64,000 bases of DNA from Vibrio coralliilyticus ATCC BAA-450. GTDB lineage: Bacteria > Pseudomonadota > Gammaproteobacteria > Enterobacterales > Vibrionaceae. Numbering within the stretch: the stretch's first letter is position 1; the number at the start of each line of letters is the position of its first letter. The stretch is taken from positions 682,001 through 746,000 of the forward strand of contig NZ_ACZN01000016.1 in the NCBI RefSeq assembly GCF_000176135.1, given 5' to 3'. This document shows positions 1 to 10,845 of the stretch, piece after piece. Below the pieces are notes generated by a model. It did no database searches and had not been told where the DNA came from. It saw only the letters and a program-made list of their open reading frames with translations. Both the position numbers and the translations under genes were made by a program.

Positions 1-1000
1 GAGGCTTTTCTTCGTACACGCGAATGCCTTGCGGATAGCTGATCTTCAGGTTCGGGAAACGGTCAGAAGAGAGCCCTTCAATGTCCAAGGTGACTTCACG
101 TGTAATCGAATCGCCCACTTTAGCCTGATGCGTGGTTGATGAAGGAATCGGTTCCCCGTTCGCCGCGACCCATGTTTGTGTTAGCTTAAGCTCCGATGTC
201 GGCAGCCATACACCACTGTAGCCAGCGGGTTTATCTTCGACTTTGATAGCAAAGGTTTTTGCTGGCGTATCAACCGAGATCAGTTTGTTGGTCCCTGTTC
301 GATCATTGCCATAAACAACAGAACCTTTGAATGCTGCACCTTTTAGTGTGTATTCGCCGGGCTGGTTTGCCGTTACGCGATAGGCTTGGTCAAGTACAGT
401 GACTTCCACGCCACCGAGAACGCTTTGATACTGCTTTGGTTCACCGATTTGAGCTAAGGTCAATCCATCGACTTGAGGAGGGATGACATTAGGGCTTTGC
501 AGGCGTCTCGGATCTGCTTTAATGATCAGGCGAGTACGTAATGAGGCACTTTCATTTGGGTAAAGCGTCGTCTTATCAAGTGAACTGCGTAGCTCAACTA
601 AGTCGGATACTTTAGGCTCATCGGTGTCCATAGTAACCTGAATAGCAATCGGCTTTGAGCTCGCCCCGTTGACTGTAAAAGCGGGAATATTGGCAACGCC
701 AAGTGTTTGAGCGGCTAGTGTTAGGTTCCACTCACTGCGTGTACTGCGGTCACCATTGACTATGTTGATCGAAGAGCCAAAACTAGGTCGTCCAACATAA
801 AAATCTTTTTCCAGTGCGCTGAAATCAATATCATCGGAAGAGACTTTTTCGTCGACTACAACGCGAAGTTGGAACACTTCGTTCTTGACGACTTTATTCT
901 TGCTGACGGTCGCCCAGACATTTGCCGCCATAGCGGCAGGGCTGACAAAAGATAAAGCCAGCGCCACTAAGCTAATCAGTTTCATTATTTGTCGATTCAT
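1..1000 (-). CDS. batD: BatD-like protein (partial, C-terminus outside window)
   Basis: Last gene of the moxR/Bat cluster. It begins at the ATG ending at 1000, two bases after the stop of the VWA-TPR gene, and runs off the left edge, so only about 333 N-terminal residues are visible. The start has a signal peptide (MKLISLVALALSF...AMA) followed by a long beta-rich exported region with repeated segments such as PNESASLRTRLIIKADPR, typical of the BatD oxygen-tolerance family. BatD proteins are thought to sit in the periplasm, anchored by a C-terminal membrane helix that is not visible here, and to act with the VWA proteins BatA/BatB. The exact biochemical role is unknown. The family assignment is confident from context plus the N-terminal sequence. 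Confidence 0.85.
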   Translation of the reverse strand, partial: MNRQIMKLISLVALALSFVSPAAMAANVWATVSKNKVVKNEVFQLRVVVDEKVSSDDIDFSALEKDFYVGRPSFGSSINIVNGDRSTRSEWNLTLAAQTLGVANIPAFTVNGASSKPIAIQVTMDTDEPKVSDLVELRSSLDKTTLYPNESASLRTRLIIKADPRRLQSPNVIPPQVDGLTLAQIGEPKQYQSVLGGVEVTVLDQAYRVTANQPGEYTLKGAAFKGSVVYGNDRTGTNKLISVDTPAKTFAIKVEDKPAGYSGVWLPTSELKLTQTWVAANGEPIPSSTTHQAKVGDSITREVTLDIEGLSSDRFPNLKISYPQGIRVYEEKP

Positions 1001-1002
1001 AG

Positions 1003-2845
<1,843 letters not shown>

Positions 2846-2853
<8 letters not shown>

Positions 2854-3814
2854 GATTCCTCCTGATGATAATAAGTGCGAAGAAGCCCGCCAGTGCGATT
2901 GCAAGTGGAAACCCGAACCACTCTTGCTGTGGTCGCCAGGTTTGTGTGGCTTGGCTAACAGGTTCTAGGTTATTGATGGTGTCATAGATAGTCGCCAGCT
3001 CTTTGCTGTCACGGGCACGGAAATATTGCCCACCAGTCAGCTTGGCGATTTCCATCAGAGATTTTTCGTCTAGGTCTTGAGCTGTGTTGACTTTACGTGT
3101 CATGAAAAACTCTTTGACCATCATCTCTCCGGCGCCGACGCCAACAGTGTATATCGTGGCGTTGTACTTCTTGGCAATTTTGGCCGCTTCGATTGGGTCA
3201 AGTACGCCCGCAGTGTTACTGCCGTCGCTGAGTAGTATCATCACACGTTGCGGTGCATCGCTATCGACGAAGGTTTTGGTCGCTAGCCCTATGCCTTCGC
3301 CAATCGCGGTTTTGGTCCCAATAAGGCGTAATACGGTTTGATTGAGCTGCTCGGCAACGGTATGTCTATCAAGCGTTAATGGTGTTTGCAGATAAGCGTG
3401 ATCGGCAAACAGCACTAGGCCCAATCGGTCTCCCTGACGTTTGGAAATAAAGTCAGATAAGACCTGTTTGACTGCGCTTAAACGGTCGATATAGTCACCG
3501 TTGAATTGCATGTCTTCTTTACTCATCGAGTAAGACAGATCAACTACCAGCATCATGTCTCTATGCTTCGGTTGTGTCGTGACAGGGTCGCCATACCAGA
3601 CAGGTCTTGCAACCGCGGTAATCAAGCAGACCCAAACCAGACCCGCCAGAACTTTAGCCAACAAGTTCCTCGGCGCACTGCCTGCCGCTGAGTCGGGCAG
3701 GTAGGGCATATAAACGGGAGATGACTGTTTAACTGGCGGCAGTAAAAAATAAATCAGTATGGGGAGTGGTAGCAGCAGAAATGCCCACCACCATACGAAT
3801 TCGATGTTAGCCAA
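2846..3814 (-). CDS. batA: BatA-like VWA domain protein
   Basis: Inner-membrane von Willebrand A protein of the Bat cluster, 322 residues if started at the TTG ending at 3814. The N-terminus has the WWW.FLLLPLPILIYFLLPP helix typical of BatA, then a second helix, then a VWA domain with an intact MIDAS (DLSYSMS, later LLSDGSNTAG), and a final helix (FPLAIALAGFFALIIIRR). The TTG start is preferred over an in-frame ATG at 3850 because AAGGAG lies about eight bases upstream and it gives an 8-bp overlap with the upstream stop, the same arrangement as at the next junction. In the family, BatA is proposed to act with BatB/BatD in envelope protein assembly or stress tolerance; the mechanism is unknown. 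Confidence 0.88.
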
Positions 3815-4280
3815 CTTTGGCTCTCCTTCTTTTTGGCGGAAGCGCCTCATCGACCCATTGGGAGCAATGGGTAATCAATTCGGAGGCATTTCCTACGGGC
3901 TCTTTCGAATACAAAGCCTCTTGCCAGAGTTCATAGTTCTCGAGGAACACGGGTGATTTCACCTGAGTATCAAGAAAGGCATACCACTCTTTGCCCGTTA
4001 ACTGCGCTACTTCTTCTCTTGGGTAGTAACACAGCGCGGCCTGACGTAATAATTCAATGGCTTCAGCAGGTTTGTCACCTGCCTGAATAAGCTTCAGCGC
4101 GGTTTTCTTTGGTGCCATACGCTTTTTATTCCAGCGATAGGTCAGCCAAATTATCAATGTGCCAAAGACAATCGCTCCTGCGGTCGCCCACCATCCCCAT
4201 GCCAGTGGAAACCACGAGGGCACCTCCGGTAAATGCATTGGATTAAGTGGTAATAGTGAATCCTTGTTATTGGTGCTCAT
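3807..4280 (-). CDS. DUF4381 domain membrane protein
   Basis: A 157-residue protein with one strong transmembrane helix (GWWATAGAIVFGTLIIWLTYRW) followed by a helical cytoplasmic part containing the LIRQAALCYYPREEVAQLTGKEWYAFLD-type segment that marks DUF4381 proteins. It lies between the DUF58 gene (4-bp ATGA overlap) and batA (8-bp overlap), so it is translationally coupled in the operon. Members of this family occur almost only in MoxR/DUF58/VWA clusters. No enzymatic function is known. The C-terminal PPKRRRAKVG is very basic. Confidence 0.85.
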   Translation of the reverse strand: MSTNNKDSLLPLNPMHLPEVPSWFPLAWGWWATAGAIVFGTLIIWLTYRWNKKRMAPKKTALKLIQAGDKPAEAIELLRQAALCYYPREEVAQLTGKEWYAFLDTQVKSPVFLENYELWQEALYSKEPVGNASELITHCSQWVDEALPPKRRRAKVG

Positions 4281-5203
4281 TGATTACGTCCAGATAATTG
4301 TTGTAGTAATGATTCTTGGGTAGAGAGACGGGTAAAACTCAAGCCATGGTTAATAGATAAGTCTTTCAGATCTTGCTGTTTTTGTTCAAAAACAGACTTA
4401 ATCTGATCGCGTGCTTTTCGTGAAGAAAAGTCCATCCACAACGTTTGACGTTTGTCGGAAACTTGTTCGACGCCGCGATAACTGGTGATGCCCGCTTCCA
4501 AAGGATCGGAAATATGAACCAGTCGTACGCGGTTGTGGGCACGTAGCCGAGTGAGTAATAGCTGGTTTGACTCTGAGAAACGCAGGAAGTCACTGATGAT
4601 GACCACTTCACTCCCCTTAGGACATAGGCGGTTCAGTGCCTGTAAGCCATGGCCCATATCTGAGGAGTGGGGCGTAGTCGATTGATGCAGTTTGTCTTGA
4701 TGAAGCTTCACCAGATGCTGAATTAATGCGAGTGGCCCTTGATTACGACTGGTCGGCTTTAGCTCAGTCAGTTGGTCGCCAGTATCAATCATTGCGCCTA
4801 TACGATCTCGCTGAGCAACAGACAACCACGCAATCAGGCTTGCCATATGAGATGCCAAGACCGATTTGAACATCAGCTGAGAACCAAACATCATGCTGGC
4901 ACTGAAATCCACATACACAATGATGGGCTTCTCTCGTTCTTCTGTGAAAAGCTTGGTATGAGGTTTACCGGTTCGAGCGGTTACGCGCCAATCAATGCTC
5001 CGCACATCGTCACCAGGTTGATACTGGCGGACTTCGGCAAAGTCCATACCACGGCCTAGTTGCTTACTCTGATGTTGCCCCAGCATTTGAGACCACAAAC
5101 TCTTTGCAGGAGGTAACCACTTTATCGCTTGCTGCTTGTAGTAAAGCAGTTCATCAAGACACAAGTTTACGCCGTCAGAGTATGGGGATAATTGTTTATC
5201 CAT
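4277..5203 (-). CDS. DUF58 domain protein
   Basis: Cytoplasmic DUF58 protein of 308 residues. The hallmark block is present near residues 50-95 (RGMDFAEVRQYQPGDDVRSIDW...ARTGKPHTKLF), followed by a VWA-like fold with an intact metal-binding signature (DFSASM). DUF58 proteins are regular partners of MoxR AAA+ ATPases and are thought to help insert metals or cofactors into, or assemble, client proteins; the client here is unknown. It follows moxR by nine bases and overlaps the DUF4381 gene by four, so the three are one operon. Confidence 0.9.
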   Translation of the reverse strand: MDKQLSPYSDGVNLCLDELLYYKQQAIKWLPPAKSLWSQMLGQHQSKQLGRGMDFAEVRQYQPGDDVRSIDWRVTARTGKPHTKLFTEEREKPIIVYVDFSASMMFGSQLMFKSVLASHMASLIAWLSVAQRDRIGAMIDTGDQLTELKPTSRNQGPLALIQHLVKLHQDKLHQSTTPHSSDMGHGLQALNRLCPKGSEVVIISDFLRFSESNQLLLTRLRAHNRVRLVHISDPLEAGITSYRGVEQVSDKRQTLWMDFSSRKARDQIKSVFEQKQQDLKDLSINHGLSFTRLSTQESLLQQLSGRNQ

Positions 5204-5212
5204 CTGTAACCC

Positions 5213-6169
5213 TTATGCGCTGCCCACCAGAGACAGAAGGCGGTTAACCACCTGATTGGCACTAATGCCTTCGGCTTGAGCCTGATAGCTGAGCAGAATA
5301 CGGTGTCTGAGAACTGGAAAAGCCATCGCCTGCACATCTTCTGGTGATACATAGTCACGACCAGAGAGCCAAGCGTGAGCACGAGCACAGCGATCTAACG
5401 CGATGGTTGCGCGAGGGCTGACTCCCATTTCTATCCAGTTACTCAGTGTTTCGTCATATTGCGTTGGTTGGCGTGTCGCCATAACAAGGCGAATAATATA
5501 GTTCTCAACCCCTTCCGCCATGTGGATGTTCAATACTTCCTGTCGCGCAGAGAAAATATCTTGTTGAGAGAGGATTGGCGGAGCGACTTTTTCCTCGCCT
5601 TTTGCCTCACCGCGATTCAGGCGCAGTATTTCCAGTTCACTTTCTGCATTCGGATAATCCACATTGAGATGCAGTAAAAAGCGATCCAATTGCGCTTCAG
5701 GAAGCGGGTAGGTGCCTTCTTGCTCAATTGGGTTTTGTGTCGCCATCACCAGAAATAGCTCTGGCAGTGGGTATGTTTGACGACCAGCGGTGATTTGTTT
5801 CTCTGCCATGGCTTCAAGCATCGCGGCCTGAACTTTCGCAGGGGCACGGTTGATTTCGTCGGCCAAAATCAATGAGTTGAAGATCGGCCCTGCTTGGAAT
5901 GTAAATTCGCCCGTTTCCGGACGGAAAATATCAGTGCCGGTTAAATCGGCAGGAAGTAGATCTGGAGTAAATTGGATCCGGTGAAAGTCGCCTTCAATGC
6001 AGTCAGCCAATGACTTAACAGCGCGTGTTTTCGCTAATCCAGGAGGGCCTTCAACCAGAATGTGGCCATCGGCTAATAGAGCGACTAAAAGTTGTTTAAC
6101 AAGTTCAGTCTGACCAATAACTTGGCCTTCCAAGTATTGTTGTAGGGTATGAAATGACTGAGAGTTCAT
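5213..6169 (-). CDS. moxR: MoxR family AAA+ ATPase
   Basis: First gene of the six-gene Bat operon, 318 residues, the normal size for MoxR. Walker A (EGPPGLAKTRAVKSL) is near residue 39, Walker B (LILADEINRAP) near 104, sensor 1 (VMATQNPIEQEGTYPLPEAQLDRF) near 140, and an arginine-rich C-terminal lid (SPRATIALDRCARAHAWLSGRDYV) follows. MoxR ATPases act as chaperones together with VWA proteins, which fits the DUF58, BatA and BatB genes downstream. Its upstream region holds two inverted repeats that may be operators. Confidence 0.93.
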   Translation of the reverse strand: MNSQSFHTLQQYLEGQVIGQTELVKQLLVALLADGHILVEGPPGLAKTRAVKSLADCIEGDFHRIQFTPDLLPADLTGTDIFRPETGEFTFQAGPIFNSLILADEINRAPAKVQAAMLEAMAEKQITAGRQTYPLPELFLVMATQNPIEQEGTYPLPEAQLDRFLLHLNVDYPNAESELEILRLNRGEAKGEEKVAPPILSQQDIFSARQEVLNIHMAEGVENYIIRLVMATRQPTQYDETLSNWIEMGVSPRATIALDRCARAHAWLSGRDYVSPEDVQAMAFPVLRHRILLSYQAQAEGISANQVVNRLLSLVGSA

Positions 6170-6186
6170 CGATGTCTGTCTCCTCG

Positions 6187-6267
6187 CTTTTTCACTTAGT
6201 GGATTTTGAAGTGAAAAAGTTCATCCATTGACTAATGTTGCGTATTGGATGGTTAATAACTATCCAA
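6187..6267 (-). promoter_or_regulatory. Two inverted repeats upstream of the moxR operon
   Basis: Eleven-base arms CTTTTTCACTT (6187-6197) and AAGTGAAAAAG (6209-6219) form a perfect inverted repeat in the moxR leader. A second, 23-bp imperfect palindrome lies at 6245-6267 with TTGGAT/ATCCAA arms around a GTTA.TAAC core. The second looks like an operator for a dimeric regulator. The rest of the gap between moxR and the chemotaxis gene (6170-6524) is AT-rich without other recognisable features. Confidence 0.45.
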
Positions 6268-6524
6268 CTTAGTACTGCAACATAAGTTCTATTATTTCAG
6301 TTGCTTACAATATGGGGATTTTAACGCTTCATGCAAGTGTTCAATATCGAAAAATTGGTTTGCAAATTAGTGCGAAATTGATGACTTATTCAGTAAAGGA
6401 ATGTATTTTTTGTCCGATATAAAAAAGTGCGTCACAATTTAATTTGGCTTGCTCTCCTCCTAAGCTAAAAATTAACTGTGATTTCAACTTTCATACAATC
6501 ATAAAGCGCTATAAGGCAACTCGA

Positions 6525-8441
6525 ATGATGAAACTAAACGCGATCAGTATTAAGCAAAAGGTTGTTGCGGGTATTACTTTTGCTGTTCTTGCTTCAACAA
6601 TTATTGTCGGAGTGATGGCACAGCGTCAGGCACGTGAGGTCCTCGAACATAGATTAGTAGATATCGAACTACCATCTATGCTGGACCAGATTAAAGGTCA
6701 AATCGATTACGATGTGACTCAGCTACTGCGCGCCGCCGAGCAGATAGCAAACAATGAATTTATTAAACAAGCGGTCAGTACGACCAACATCGACCCTCAA
6801 GTGGAAGCGATGCTGGTTAAAGAGCTCAATAACGTTCGCAATCAATACAATTTGAATGATGCCTCTGTTGCGAATCGTGAAACAGCCTACTACTGGAACC
6901 AGAATGGCTTCTTACGTCAGTTGAACGAACAGCAAGACGGATGGTTCTTTGGTTTCACGCAGTCTGGGCAACCTACCATGGTGAGCATGTTTCAGGAATC
7001 GACTGGTGAAGTGAAAATGTTCGCTAACTTCCAGTTTGTAAACGGATTCAGCATGTCCGGCTTGTCTAAATCAATGGACGACATGGTTAGATTGCTCAAC
7101 GGCTTCCAAATCGAAGACACGGGTTTTGTATTCCTGACGGATGCACAAGGACAGATACAAATTCATCGCCAGAAGGACAAAGCCAGCTCGACCTTATCTC
7201 AATTGTATGGAAGCGAAGCTTCTATGCTTTTGAATAAATCTGGCTTCAACCTGATTGAAGCGAGCTACGAGGGCGAGCAAGTTTTCGTTTCGAGCCTATA
7301 TATTCCTTCAATGGACTGGTTTGTTATCGGTGTAGCACCGGTAAATGAAGTGTTCGCTGACCTTAACTATGTTGCCAAACAGATGACTGTTACTATGATA
7401 GTGGTTGCTGCTTTGTTCATCTTCATGGGTTTATTCTTAGCGAACAGCATTACACGCCCAATCAAGTCTATTGCAGCGCGCTTTACCGATCTTGGTCGTG
7501 GGGACGGTGACCTTTCACAGCGTATTGAAGTTCAGAGCAGCGATGAAATTGGTCAGTTATCTGAAGGGTTTAACGGCTTTATCGAGAAAATACACGAGTC
7601 GATGAAAGAAGTCGCATCAACCAGCGGTGCGCTACAAACCGCCTCTGAAAGTGTTTCCCATAAAGCCAACACGACTCACGATAACAGCCAGATTCAGCGC
7701 GACCAAACCATTCAGGTAGTCACGGCGATTAATGAAATGGGTGCAACGATTAGTGAGATTGCATCGAATGCGGCAACCGCTGCAGAAACCGCGAATCAAG
7801 CGTCAGATAATACTCAGGTCGGTCAGAATGTTGTTAACAAGGCCAAAGACGCGATCAGTCGTTTGGCTATGGACATAGAGAATACTGGTCAAGTGGTTGA
7901 GCAACTGGCATCGACAACACAAGAAATCGGCTCGATTCTTGACGTAATCCGTGATATCTCCGAGCAAACCAACTTGCTGGCATTGAACGCAGCAATCGAA
8001 GCAGCGCGAGCGGGTGAGCAAGGGCGTGGTTTCGCTGTGGTTGCGGATGAAGTGCGAAATCTAGCAAGCCGAACCGCAGATTCGACAGAAGAGATCCAGA
8101 AGATGATCAACCAACTTCAAAGCGACGCCAAAGATGCGGTAACGGCCATGGAAGCAGGCAAATCTGTCACCCATGAAGGTGTGTCATCTTCAGATGAAGC
8201 GGTAGAAGTGTTGGTGAATATTTCTGAGCGAATCCATGATATTTCTGATCGCAATACTCAGGTGGCAACGGCCACGGAAGAGCAATCAACGGTTGTGCAT
8301 ACTATCAACCAAAACATCGAAGAGATTAACGCCATCAACGAAGTAACAACTAGTACGGCGGAAGAACTGGCAGCTGCCAGCTCTGATCTGAAAGAGTTGT
8401 CAGAACGCCTTGATCGCATGGTAGGTAGCTTTAAGCTATAA
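6525..8441 (+). CDS. Methyl-accepting chemotaxis protein with Cache-type sensor
   Basis: Chemoreceptor of 638 residues in the inner membrane. An N-terminal helix ([20 protein letters not shown]) leads into a large periplasmic sensor (roughly residues 40-280) of the Cache type, with a second module containing [16 protein letters not shown]. The second membrane helix ([18 protein letters not shown]) is followed by a HAMP domain and a signalling domain whose hairpin tip ([20 protein letters not shown]) is canonical for CheA/CheW binding. No C-terminal CheR pentapeptide is seen. The start at the first of two ATGs (6525) is supported by AAGG nine bases upstream; an in-frame codon at 6444 would add 27 residues without a good ribosome site. 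The ligand cannot be told from sequence. Confidence 0.93.
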   Translation: MMKLNAISIKQKVVAGITFAVLASTIIVGVMAQRQAREVLEHRLVDIELPSMLDQIKGQIDYDVTQLLRAAEQIANNEFIKQAVSTTNIDPQVEAMLVKELNNVRNQYNLNDASVANRETAYYWNQNGFLRQLNEQQDGWFFGFTQSGQPTMVSMFQESTGEVKMFANFQFVNGFSMSGLSKSMDDMVRLLNGFQIEDTGFVFLTDAQGQIQIHRQKDKASSTLSQLYGSEASMLLNKSGFNLIEASYEGEQVFVSSLYIPSMDWFVIGVAPVNEVFADLNYVAKQMTVTMIVVAALFIFMGLFLANSITRPIKSIAARFTDLGRGDGDLSQRIEVQSSDEIGQLSEGFNGFIEKIHESMKEVASTSGALQTASESVSHKANTTHDNSQIQRDQTIQVVTAINEMGATISEIASNAATAAETANQASDNTQVGQNVVNKAKDAISRLAMDIENTGQVVEQLASTTQEIGSILDVIRDISEQTNLLALNAAIEAARAGEQGRGFAVVADEVRNLASRTADSTEEIQKMINQLQSDAKDAVTAMEAGKSVTHEGVSSSDEAVEVLVNISERIHDISDRNTQVATATEEQSTVVHTINQNIEEINAINEVTTSTAEELAAASSDLKELSERLDRMVGSFKL

Positions 8442-8463
8442 AACCATCCGTGAACTAGAATAA

Positions 8464-8498
8464 CTGGGGCTAAGTGGGTAAACTTAGCCCCAGTTTTT
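8464..8498 (+). terminator. Rho-independent terminator after the chemotaxis receptor
   Basis: Perfect 12-bp stem (CTGGGGCTAAGT / ACTTAGCCCCAG) with a six-base loop, followed by TTTTTAT. Confidence 0.92.
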
Positions 8499-8520
8499 AT
8501 ATTATTAGGTAAGTAATATC

Positions 8521-8721
8521 ATGAGTGATTTTGAAAAAGAGCTAGAGCAAATGTCTCAGGAAATGAGTGATGAGCCTGAGGTAGCGCTTCCATCACTTGA
8601 AGAGCAAAAAGCTATCGCGGCAGAGCTGAAAAAACTTGAAGAAGCCGGCGAGCTAACGCCAGAAATCCTAGAACAGTACTTTGGCAAGTTTTACTCGAAA
8701 ACCGATAAGCCAGTGCACTAG
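8521..8721 (+). CDS. Small acidic hypothetical protein
   Basis: A 66-residue protein, strongly acidic and predicted mostly helical (SLEEQKAIAAELKKLEEAGELTPEILEQYFGKFYSK). It stands alone between two terminators, which argues for its own transcription. No transmembrane segment or signal peptide is seen. I do not recognise a function; conserved small proteins of this type are common next to chemoreceptor genes in vibrios but that does not establish a role. Confidence 0.75.
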   Translation: MSDFEKELEQMSQEMSDEPEVALPSLEEQKAIAAELKKLEEAGELTPEILEQYFGKFYSKTDKPVH

Positions 8722-8737
8722 AAACTAAGTATTCAAT

Positions 8738-8764
8738 AAAAGCCGCATTAAGCGGCTTTTTTGT
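8738..8764 (+). terminator. Rho-independent terminator after the small acidic gene
   Basis: Stem AAAAGCCGC / GCGGCTTTT with loop ATTAA, followed by TT. Confidence 0.9.
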
Positions 8765-8820
8765 ATTCGATGGACTTGCTAGTTACAACAGGTACTTGTT
8801 AGCTTTTCGGTAACCTATTT

Positions 8821-9762
8821 TCACTTTCCAAACTCCAATAATTCCCGATTTTCATAAATTAGCTCGCTCAAGAAATCAGCGACCACTCTTATCCGTCTTG
8901 AGTGTGCTAAATCTGAGTGAATCGCAAGCCAGATAGGTTTATTACAGCCCACCTCATTTTCAATGCAGATGAGACCTTGTTGTTTAGCGATGAAGTGAGG
9001 AAGAATTGAGAGCCCAAGGCCAGCATGAACGGCACTGAACTGCGCGGACAAACTGGACGTAGTAAGCTTGCAAGTTCTGCCACGTAGTGTTTTTTGAATC
9101 CATTGTGCAGCAGGAAGGTGTTGCTGAGTTTCCGTCCAGCCAATGAAGTCATCATTCACATAGGGATTTGTCTGCTTTGAACGAGGTCTTCTATTTAAAT
9201 AACTTTCAGATCCGTAAAGCCCAAAACCTAAATCTCCTAAACGACGGATAGTTACATTTCCTCTCTCTGGCCTCACCATACGTATAGCCATATCAGCATC
9301 TCTTCGATGCAAGTTGACGGTTGAAACACTGGTTTCCACTTCTACATTGAGTCCATCATGCTTGCTGAGTAGATTTGGTAAGGCCGGAATGATCAAATGA
9401 TCAGCCAGTCCTTGTGCGGTTGCTAATCGAACGTGGCCTGAAACCCCATCATCCGTACCTTGTGCCGCAGAGCCAAACGCATATCCGGCTTGTTCCAGAG
9501 CTTCTGCTTGAGGAATTAGTGACAGCCCTTCATCGGTAAGTTTGTATCCTAGTTGGTCACGCACGAACAACCGCAGTTCAAGCGCATTTTCTAAGCGTTC
9601 GAGCCGACGAGTCGCTGTCGCGATACCTATTTTTAGTGTTTTGGATGCGCCACTTAGTGTTCCTGCTCTCGCTATGGCCAAGAAGACTCGTGCATCATCC
9701 CAGTTGAGTCTACTGTGTTTGTTATTTCCGAATTCGGAAAACTGATTGTGTTTTTTGGCCAT
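8821..9762 (-). CDS. LysR family transcriptional regulator
   Basis: A 313-residue LysR-type regulator. The N-terminal winged helix-turn-helix (WDDARVFLAIARAGTLSGASKTL...TATRRLERLE) is followed by a substrate-binding domain. The start at 9762 is fixed by AGGAGG six bases upstream; in-frame sequence further upstream lies across the divergent promoter and is not expected to be translated. It is divergent from an aldo-keto reductase 59 bp away, the usual layout for a LysR regulator and its target, so control of that gene is likely but inferred. The effector is unknown. Confidence 0.92.
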   Translation of the reverse strand: MAKKHNQFSEFGNNKHSRLNWDDARVFLAIARAGTLSGASKTLKIGIATATRRLERLENALELRLFVRDQLGYKLTDEGLSLIPQAEALEQAGYAFGSAAQGTDDGVSGHVRLATAQGLADHLIIPALPNLLSKHDGLNVEVETSVSTVNLHRRDADMAIRMVRPERGNVTIRRLGDLGFGLYGSESYLNRRPRSKQTNPYVNDDFIGWTETQQHLPAAQWIQKTLRGRTCKLTTSSLSAQFSAVHAGLGLSILPHFIAKQQGLICIENEVGCNKPIWLAIHSDLAHSRRIRVVADFLSELIYENRELLEFGK

Positions 9763-9821
9763 ATGAACCTCCTTTTGAGGAGAGCATACTGTGAACAACA
9801 CAACAAACCAAGGAAATTTAG

Positions 9822-10808
9822 ATGATGGAAAAACGTATCTTGGGAAATGGCTTAGAAGTATCTGCGATCGGCCTAGGTTGCATGGGAATGAGTGAATTCT
9901 ATGGGCCCAGAAATGATCAAGAATCAATAGAGGTATTGAATAAAGCTGTTGATCTAGGGTGTACGCTTTTGGACACAGCAGATACTTATGGTGACCATCA
10001 TAACGAGGAACTGATTGGTCGATTCTTAAGGACTCGTCGCAGTAACGTAAAAGTGGCAACCAAGTGTGGCATTGTACGTGAGCCGGGAGAATACAAACGA
10101 CGTATTGATAACAGCCCGGATTACATAAGAAAGGCCTGTGAAGGCTCACTGCGTCGGCTCGGCGTTGAGTGTATTGATCTCTATTACATTCACCGCTTAG
10201 ATCCTAATGCATCTATTGAAACTACAATGGAGACGCTTAGTGATCTAGTTTCTGCTGGGAAAATCGCACATATTGGGCTCTCTGAAGTGAGCGCAAACAC
10301 GCTGAGGCGAGCACATGCAATACATCCAGTAACGGCGGTTCAGACGGAATATTCACTTTGGACTCGAGATGTGGAAGCTGAAATTTTGCCCACTTGTCGT
10401 GAACTCGGTATTGGATTCGTGCCATATTCGCCGTTAGGACGCGGATTTCTGACTGGGAATATTCAGTCAGAAAAGGACTTCGCCCAGAGCGATGCTCGCA
10501 AAGCACTTCCACGCTTCACGTCTGAAAATTTAAAGGCTAATCAACCGCTATCCGACGCGGTAAAACAGTTGGCAGTTGAGAAGGAATGTTCTTCGGCCCA
10601 AATAGCTTTAGCTTGGTTGCTTGACCAAGGTAAAGACATAGTACCGATTCCGGGTACGAAGCGACTTAAATACTTGGAGGATAACTTTGGAGCCGTGAAT
10701 ATTGAGCTGACGACTCAGGACCATAAAATGCTGGAACGAGCCATCAACAATTTTAAACCTGTGGGTGATCGTTATACTTCTGAGGGTATGAAAGGAGTTA
10801 ATGCCTAG
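9822..10808 (+). CDS. Aldo/keto reductase
   Basis: NADPH-dependent oxidoreductase of 328 residues, the usual size for the family. Catalytic-tetrad candidates are visible: Asp and Tyr in LLDTADTYGDHHNEELIG, Lys in VKVATKCG and His in DLYYIHRLDP. The C-terminal coenzyme-binding segment is VPIPGTKRLKYLEDN. It resembles the YajO/IolS-type reductases with the opening LGNGLEVSAIGLGCMGMSEFYG. AAGGAAA precedes the double ATG start. Divergent LysR regulator upstream; the substrate cannot be named. Confidence 0.92.
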   Translation: MMEKRILGNGLEVSAIGLGCMGMSEFYGPRNDQESIEVLNKAVDLGCTLLDTADTYGDHHNEELIGRFLRTRRSNVKVATKCGIVREPGEYKRRIDNSPDYIRKACEGSLRRLGVECIDLYYIHRLDPNASIETTMETLSDLVSAGKIAHIGLSEVSANTLRRAHAIHPVTAVQTEYSLWTRDVEAEILPTCRELGIGFVPYSPLGRGFLTGNIQSEKDFAQSDARKALPRFTSENLKANQPLSDAVKQLAVEKECSSAQIALAWLLDQGKDIVPIPGTKRLKYLEDNFGAVNIELTTQDHKMLERAINNFKPVGDRYTSEGMKGVNA

Positions 10809-10845
10809 CGCTACTCTTAATGCTATCAGCCACGTTTTTAATCGG

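Noticed and set aside
8821..10149. A 442-residue version of the first LysR regulator
   Set aside because: The extra N-terminus lies across the divergent promoter and inside the aldo-keto reductase; AGGAGG fixes the start at 9762.
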